Below are positions 19,023 to 23,166 of a stretch of DNA of 23,166 bases, one piece after another. The stretch is from Chara braunii (Eukaryota > Streptophyta > Charophyceae > Charales > Characeae). The notes below the pieces were generated by a model. That model was not told the origin of the DNA. It ran no database searches and saw only the letters and a list, made by a program, of their open reading frames with translations. The position numbers were made by a program, and so were the translations under genes. Positions within the stretch are counted from its first letter, which is position 1. Each line of letters begins with the position of its first letter. The stretch covers positions 4,636,696 through 4,659,861 of the forward strand of contig BFEA01000027.1 of the NCBI GenBank assembly GCA_003427395.1, read 5' to 3'.

Positions 19023-20264
19023 CTAACTGAGTGGGGCTGGCCGGGCGGGGCCGGGGGTGGACTGAGATTGGTGCTGACGAGAAATGTCATCGTAGTGCCG
19101 ATCGAGGGTGGCATGGTATGGACACTGTGAGGAGGTGTGTCCATCTTGGCGGCAACGAAGGCAGCCGCGACGGGCCTCGAGGGCGGCGCGCTCCTCAGGA
19201 GATAGAGCTCCGTGAGGAGGAACAAAACCCTGCGGGAGGTCGATCTGAGGAACCGTGATCGTGCAGGCGCCAGCCTGTACAACCCAAGTGCGTGCACGAC
19301 CCATGGCGGACATGACCATTTGCAGGCGCTCGGCCACCGGAATATTATCATCATCCAAGTGATACTGGATGACGTCTCGGAGCTCGATGTCCTCGAGGGC
19401 GTCCCCAAGGGTAGGGTCAAGCTCGGCCGAGGCGTCCTCGCCGTACTCTAGAGAACTGTAGCACCGAGAGAATGGCGCTCCAGGTCGAGCTGGTCGGCGA
19501 AAGCGGCCGGCGAAGGAGGATCGACCACTCGTGGTGCTGCGTGACTGGGTGACGTTGGCAATGAATTGTGAAGAAGATGGGGTGACGGAGAAACGACTTC
19601 GCGTTTTCTGGTACTGTCGAGCAACCTCGTAGGCCTGCTCGGAGGAGGCGAACCTCTGTCACCAGAGCTCGATGCGGTAGTCAGTCAGGAGATTGACTAC
19701 GAACCTGTTGGTAAAAAAACATTCAGGTAGGAGTGTCTCAGCGCCAATGAGGCGGGCGTCCTGAAACACTCTAATGTGACGCTCAAAATTAGCTCGTGTG
19801 GAGGACCTGCGCCACTTCGTCTGGGTGACCCGATCTAAGGCGTCAGTCGCATCGTGGAGAGTGCCGTAGCGGTCATGGAGGAACGCGGTGAAATCCACGA
19901 TAGTGGGATCCTCACCTGAGCGGGTACGATGAGAATAATAGTTCTCCCGTGCGGAGAAAGCGCTGCCTCGCAATTTTGTTGCGAGCGCGGAGCACCACAA
20001 CTCCTGACGAGTGTCAATTAGTGTCAGCGCTAGTATGGCAGCCTGCAACCAGTGCGACACATGCATAGTACCATCGAAGTCGGGTATGTTCGACAGACGC
20101 ACAAGGGTGGGACCGCTGTGCTGGCGGCAAGGGGAGAGAGGTCGAGGGGCCTGCACTGCGGCAGCAATTGTCGAGGCCGGTGCAGACGTGGAAGTGGTAG
20201 CAGGCTGAGAGTCGGGGCTGCTAGTGGACGGTCCAACAGACATGGAGGCAACAACCGCAGTCAA
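19023..20264 (-). pseudogene. gag capsid-like domain and CCHC nucleocapsid (broken)
   Basis: One frame runs from about 20264 to the TAG at 19023-19025, interrupted by a single TGA at 19659-19661. The first half fits the retrotransposon gag family (Pfam Retrotrans_gag type): IPDFDGTMHVSHWLQAA, then ALATKLRGSAFSARENYY and an F..FL.DRYG segment, the usual capsid layout for packaging element RNA. The second half holds an Arg/Ser-rich linker and a perfect CX2CX4HX4C zinc knuckle, CLRCRQDGHTSSQC, at 19122-19163, which binds nucleic acid in functional gag. Protease sequence follows in another frame, so either an indel or an original frameshift lies between 19122 and 19017. The TGA lies where a CGA-to-TGA transition would explain it. 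Confidence 0.88.
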
Positions 20265-20413
20265 CTGTGGCGAAGAAGTGAGGTAGTAGGGTAAAGGGAG
20301 GGGAGCCGGTCAAGGGAAACGGTGGCCTGTAGGGTAGCCGCTCGCTGGATGCGCGGGGTCGGAGGTGGAGGAGGCGGAGAGAGTACCCTAGTGGGAGGAG
20401 GAAGAACTCCGGA

Positions 20414-20977
20414 CTATAGTGTCGCGACCAGTGCAGGAAGCTGGGAAGCAGCACCGGGGTGGGTAGAGGAAACTGCCTGGCCAGATACCGGTATCTGGGC
20501 GATAGTACCTGCGGCAGTGACCGAAGCGGCAGGGGCGGCGGGGGCCAATAGATGTGCCGCAACAAACGGTATGGTCTGAGCGGCAGCAACACTCACCACT
20601 GCGGAGGGGGAGTGCTGGACCTGGCCCGTGAAGGAGGACGAACCGCCACGTCTCCGTCCCTGGAGTGGTGGAGAGTCGGACTCCGAGCCGGTAGGGGATG
20701 GGGTCTGAGAGCGGTGGGGAGAGCGATGAGGAAATCCCTTGAGGCGGTGAACTTCAAGGGCGAGCGCATTGACTTGCCTCTCCAAGGGTGCAAGCGCATC
20801 GAGTCACTCTTGCAGAGGTGCAAGGAGAGATGCAAAAACAGCGCGAAGGTCCGTGGGGTCCACAACGTGCTGACCCTGGACCGTAGGGTGGGTGGACACC
20901 TGAGAGGTGGATGGCGCCGCGACAATCTTCTCAGTTGTAACCCTGTCCATGGGCGGTGGAGGAAGAGAGGTCGACAT
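20414..20977 (-). pseudogene. gag N-terminal region (broken)
   Basis: The probable gag start is the ATG at 20975-20977, beginning MSTSLPPPP, with A at -3 (CCACC before ATG), a favourable eukaryotic context. After about 57 codons a TGA (20804-20806) interrupts the frame. It continues through a short amphipathic heptad-like segment (LERQVNALALEVHRL) that could form a coiled coil, then Ser/Pro/Arg-rich and Ala/Val-rich low-complexity sequence, to a TAG at 20414-20416. Beyond the TAG the same frame carries a Pro-rich linker. A frame change around 20,270-20,300 is needed to reach the capsid part. This part of gag varies between elements, so the assignment rests on position and continuity. Confidence 0.75.
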
Positions 20978-21440
20978 GGTGGGAGGTGGGGGGAGAGATG
21001 GGTTGTGGTATGGATGTAGGGGACCACCGGTGAGAGGGAGGGGACCGCGAAAATGGAGTGGGTAGTCGTGTGTCGGCTCGCCCCGTGACCAGTGGGTCGC
21101 CCGTGAGACGGTGGCACGAATCCGATCAAGGGGAGAGGAGTCGTTCGGGTGCAGGGTGCCCGACAGGAGGAGGCGGGGGAGTAGGGGGGGTTAGGAGAAC
21201 CCTAAACCCTAGAGAAACCCTAAGAAAACCCTAACCGGGGTTCGGGTGGTTAGGGGAGGGTAGCGGTGACCTAATCAAAAAAAATGTGCAAGGAGGAAGG
21301 AGAGATTAAGAGAAACACACTAAGTTTTACAATGCCGCAAATGATAATTTCAGAAAAATAAATAACTAAATAAGTATAGAAAATAAATAAATAAATAAAT
21401 AAGTATAGAGCGGGGTGAAGAGAAACTAAGTGTTGATTTT
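20978..21440 (-). other. Presumed 5' leader of the retrotransposon, gag-proximal part
   Basis: No gene. It includes the telomere-like units (21198-21236), an adjacent inverted repeat, and an (AAAT)n microsatellite at 21380-21402. No primer-binding site or LTR edge could be fixed, so calling it leader rests only on position upstream of gag. Confidence 0.5.
21198..21255. repeat. Plant-type telomere-like units with hairpin
   Basis: AACCCTAAACCCTA and two further AAACCCTAA/AACCCTAA units lie within 21198-21236. This is the CCCTAAA unit of most plant telomeres and also the telo-box motif. The last unit, CCCTAACC (21229-21236), is an exact inverted partner of GGTTAGGG (21248-21255), giving an 8-bp stem with an 11-base loop. 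Confidence 0.85.
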
Positions 21441-21450
21441 TTTCAAAACT

Positions 21451-21656
21451 TTTGGCAGCATTTCGTTACCCCCATGGGTTCGAAGTGTGGCGTCAAGAAG
21501 AAAGACTAAGTGAAATTATAAAAATTTTGCCAGCACTTCGCTACCCCCAAGGGGTCAAAATGTGCTGAAAGACTAAGTAAAAGAAAAAACAGAAAATTTC
21601 GACAGCACTTCGTTACTCCCACGGGGTCAAAATGTGTGCCGAAAGCAAGAATAACT
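21451..21656. repeat. Three tandem hairpin-forming repeats
   Basis: Copies at about 21451-21511, 21525-21578 and 21596-21656 share TTTTGNCAGCACTTCGTTAC, then CCCC-like and GGGGTCAAAATGTG blocks. Two are followed by GACTAAGT. Each can form an inner stem ACCCC/GGGGT around a 3-4 base loop. Copy 2 adds an outer stem CAGCAC/GTGCTG (21531-21536 with 21562-21567). Spacing is about 72 bp. Confidence 0.9.
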
Positions 21657-21699
21657 AATCTCCTAATCAGATTTGAGGGTGCCGCAAAGAAATTCAAAT

Positions 21700-22100
21700 T
21701 TTCAAAAAAAATAGAAAAATAAAATGAAATAAATCAGAAAATGAGAAAAGAAGATGGGAAATAAGATAATTCGAAGTTTTGGAAAAATGAGGAAATATAA
21801 ATCAAAAGAAAGATAAAAAGAAGAAAAACAGAAAATTTTCGAAGTTGGTGGGGAGGGGGGATGAAAAAGTAAAAAGAAAAGAGAGAAATAGGTGGGAAAG
21901 AGAAAAAAAGTGAAGGGGGGAGATAGGGGAAATGAGGGGGAAGAGGGAGAGGAGGGTGGTAGAATGAGAGAGGAGGATACAGAAAAGGTGGAGAGAAGTA
22001 TATGAGATTGGTAAAATATGGTGAGTGGGGAGGAGAGGAGAGAAAAAGGTTGTGGAAGATGAGTGAAGAGGGAGGTAGGAGGAGAGAGTAGTGGTAGGGT
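21700..22100. repeat. Purine-rich tract
   Basis: A/G-rich plus strand with runs such as GGGGGG and AAAAAGAAAAGAGAG. It is pyrimidine-rich in the sense of the retrotransposon. The minus-strand open frame 21802-22197 is a product of this bias. No gene is seen. Confidence 0.8.
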
Positions 22101-22223
22101 TAAAAAATACGATTAGATGATGGGGGGGGAAGAAAAAAGAGGTTGGGGAAGAGTGGGTTAGTGGTAGGATGGTGATACCAAGCTCTTGCGTGACCAAGAG
22201 CAGAGCACTACCAGGATCCCCAG
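22101..22223. repeat. Direct repeat copy A (123 bp) with hairpin
   Basis: Aligns without gaps to 23044-23166, with about eight mismatches by eye, seven of them in the left third. It contains the perfect hairpin GCTCTTG-CGTGAC-CAAGAGC at 22182-22201. Confidence 0.96.
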
Positions 22224-22560
22224 GATCTTGGCCTTCAAGCTATTGCTGGCCTGATGCCACTGCAATAAAAAAATCTGGGGTGGGCTGAGATCTTGATCAG
22301 CCACCCAGACGTCACTGCAGTGCAGCCCCCTAGCCAGGGAGGTCTTCAAGATCCACAACAAGCTGCCACGTGGCACTGCAGAGAGGCAGCATGTACGCAG
22401 GCGGCAGCACCCACCACCCGCTGCCGGGGGGGGGGCAAATAGTTGTCTTCCCGCACGGTGCTCACCGCTCACCGACGGGGGGGGAGGAGGGGGGGGATGG
22501 GCAAATAGCTGTTGTGCCAACTCTTCAACAACAACAAGCCACAATATCAACTCATGCTGT
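22224..22560. other. Stretch between direct repeats, with G-runs
   Basis: No gene. It holds a run of ten G at about 22426-22435 and closely spaced G-runs at 22476-22500. Each G-run region is followed by GCAAATAG, then TTGT or CTGTTGT, suggesting a decayed local duplication. Confidence 0.6.
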
Positions 22561-22671
22561 GGCTTTGGCCAGTGTGTTAAGGCATTGGCCATGCACGCAC
22601 ATGAGCAGCAGCTGCCTAAGTTCAAACCCTGGCAGCTGCAGCAGCCCGGATCTTGATAATAATAATCCGGG
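22561..22671 (+). mobile_element. tRNA-like SINE head
   Basis: TGGCCAGTGTGTTAAGGC (22566-22583) closely resembles the D-arm and box A of leucine/serine tRNAs, with a one-base shift. GTTCAAACC (22620-22628) matches the Pol III box B consensus GWTCRANNC fully. The 54-bp spacing fits a long-variable-arm tRNA. The acceptor and T stems are not preserved, so it is not a tRNA gene. A 7-bp hairpin CCCGGAT/ATCCGGG follows (22645-22671). A 3' tail and target-site duplication could not be fixed. Confidence 0.55.
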
Positions 22672-23043
22672 AGCGGGCCGGGGCGGCGCAACGGGGCAGC
22701 GTGGGCGCGTGGCGTGCGCGCGCGTGCGGTGGCCTTGGCCTGGAAAATCCTGCCATCGAGATTACACCGATTTCTCCCTATTACGGGAGGGTGGGCGGGT
22801 TGGAGCGGGGACTGTTGCTGGACCCGCCGGGATGGCGGTCCGTCAAGATGGAGAAAAAGGGTTGACGAAGGAGGAGGTAGAGATGGAGCTGGAAGGGATA
22901 GCACAGCTCCGTCGTAGACTCAACACGCACATACTCCAAGATGTGCAAAAGTGAATGAAGAATAATGAAAAACAGACTGCAGTTGGGGTATACCCCCTGC
23001 GGACTGACTGAACTGGACTGAAACAGTACACGGCTTGTGGTGT
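22672..23043. other. Stretch without recognisable gene
   Basis: CG-rich (GCGCGCGCGTGCG near 22715) grading to mixed sequence. Open frames on both strands overlap the SINE-like segment and the G-runs and lack recognised domains. Confidence 0.5.
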
Positions 23044-23166
23044 CAGAAAATATGATTAGATAATGCGGGGGGAAGAGAAAAGAGGTTGGGGGAGAGTGGG
23101 TTAGTGGTAGGATGGTGATACCAAGCTCTTGCGTGACCAAGAGCAGAGCACTACCAAGATCCCCAG
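23044..23166. repeat. Direct repeat copy B (123 bp), reaching the window edge
   Basis: Second copy, 943 bp to the right of copy A, with the same hairpin at 23125-23144. It reaches the last base of the window, so the repeat may be longer than 123 bp. Confidence 0.96.

Larger units (their letters stand above)
15815..20977 (-). mobile_element. Decayed Ty3/gypsy LTR retrotransposon, 3'-truncated
   Basis: Reading right to left, the order is gag, CCHC zinc knuckle, aspartic protease, reverse transcriptase, RNase H and integrase HHCC domain. RNase H before integrase is the Ty3/gypsy order and excludes copia. The integrase catalytic core, the 3' polypurine tract and the 3' LTR are missing; homology stops near 15,815-15,825. 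The coding region carries nonsense codons at 20804, 20414, 19659, 18382, 17616, 17486, 17252 and 16459 (lowest coordinate of each). About six frame changes are needed to follow the homology, and one N lies at 18060. No LTR could be delimited. The copy is dead. Confidence 0.95.

Noticed and set aside
20221-21129. Minus-strand open frames of 123-178 codons overlapping gag in other frames
   Set aside because: They are out-of-frame shadows of the gag N-terminal region, where the frame beginning at 20977 gives the coherent product.
22167-22181. TGGTATCA on the minus strand as a tRNA-Met primer-binding site, with an LTR to its right
   Set aside because: Only the first eight bases fit, the preceding bases do not end in CA as an LTR should, and the same string recurs in the second direct repeat.
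22158-22904. 248-codon minus-strand open frame
   Set aside because: It crosses the direct repeat, the G-runs and the SINE-like segment, with low-complexity Pro/Cys stretches and no domain.

Overview
This is an AT/GC-mosaic, repeat-dominated stretch of a large eukaryotic nuclear genome, assembled from short reads. No intact protein-coding gene is supported. Evidence for a eukaryote: long CT, CA and TG microsatellites, a U6 snRNA-derived fragment, a tRNA-like SINE head, and a decayed Ty3/gypsy LTR retrotransposon. A cluster of CCCTAAA-type plant telomere units points to the green lineage. A charophyte-like alga is my guess, but the window alone cannot fix the species.

Layout. 1-4,860: microsatellites, small nested duplications and very purine-rich DNA with G-quadruplex potential. 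4,861-8,940: a U6 snRNA fragment, a 106/98-bp tandem duplication, a palindromic 26-bp minisatellite, an inverted-repeat patch, more microsatellites and a single-N gap followed by an exact 36-bp duplication. 8,945-8,982: a perfect Nextera mate-pair junction adapter, so the left and right parts of the window may not be neighbours in the genome. 9,030-14,880: mostly unrecognised, partly AT-rich sequence with a faint decayed reading frame near 10.1-10.8 kb. 14,926-15,672: nine degenerate copies of a ~30-bp motif at irregular 61-110 bp spacing. About 15,820-20,977 (minus strand): the retrotransposon, ordered gag, protease, reverse transcriptase, RNase H and integrase zinc-binding domain. Its integrase core and 3' end are missing. 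20,978-22,100: its presumed leader, with telomere-like units, three hairpin-forming tandem copies and a pyrimidine-rich (minus strand) tract. 22,101-23,166: two copies of a 123-bp direct repeat, 943 bp apart, enclosing a tRNA-like SINE head and G-runs.

The retrotransposon pieces once formed a single gag-pol. They now carry at least eight nonsense codons and about six frame changes, so none can make a working product. Nothing here looks like a functioning new system. The observations most worth checking are the adapter chimera, the nine-copy array, the palindromic minisatellite with compensatory changes, the U6-derived insertion, the leader hairpin repeats and the in-frame duplication of the RNase H active-site segment.
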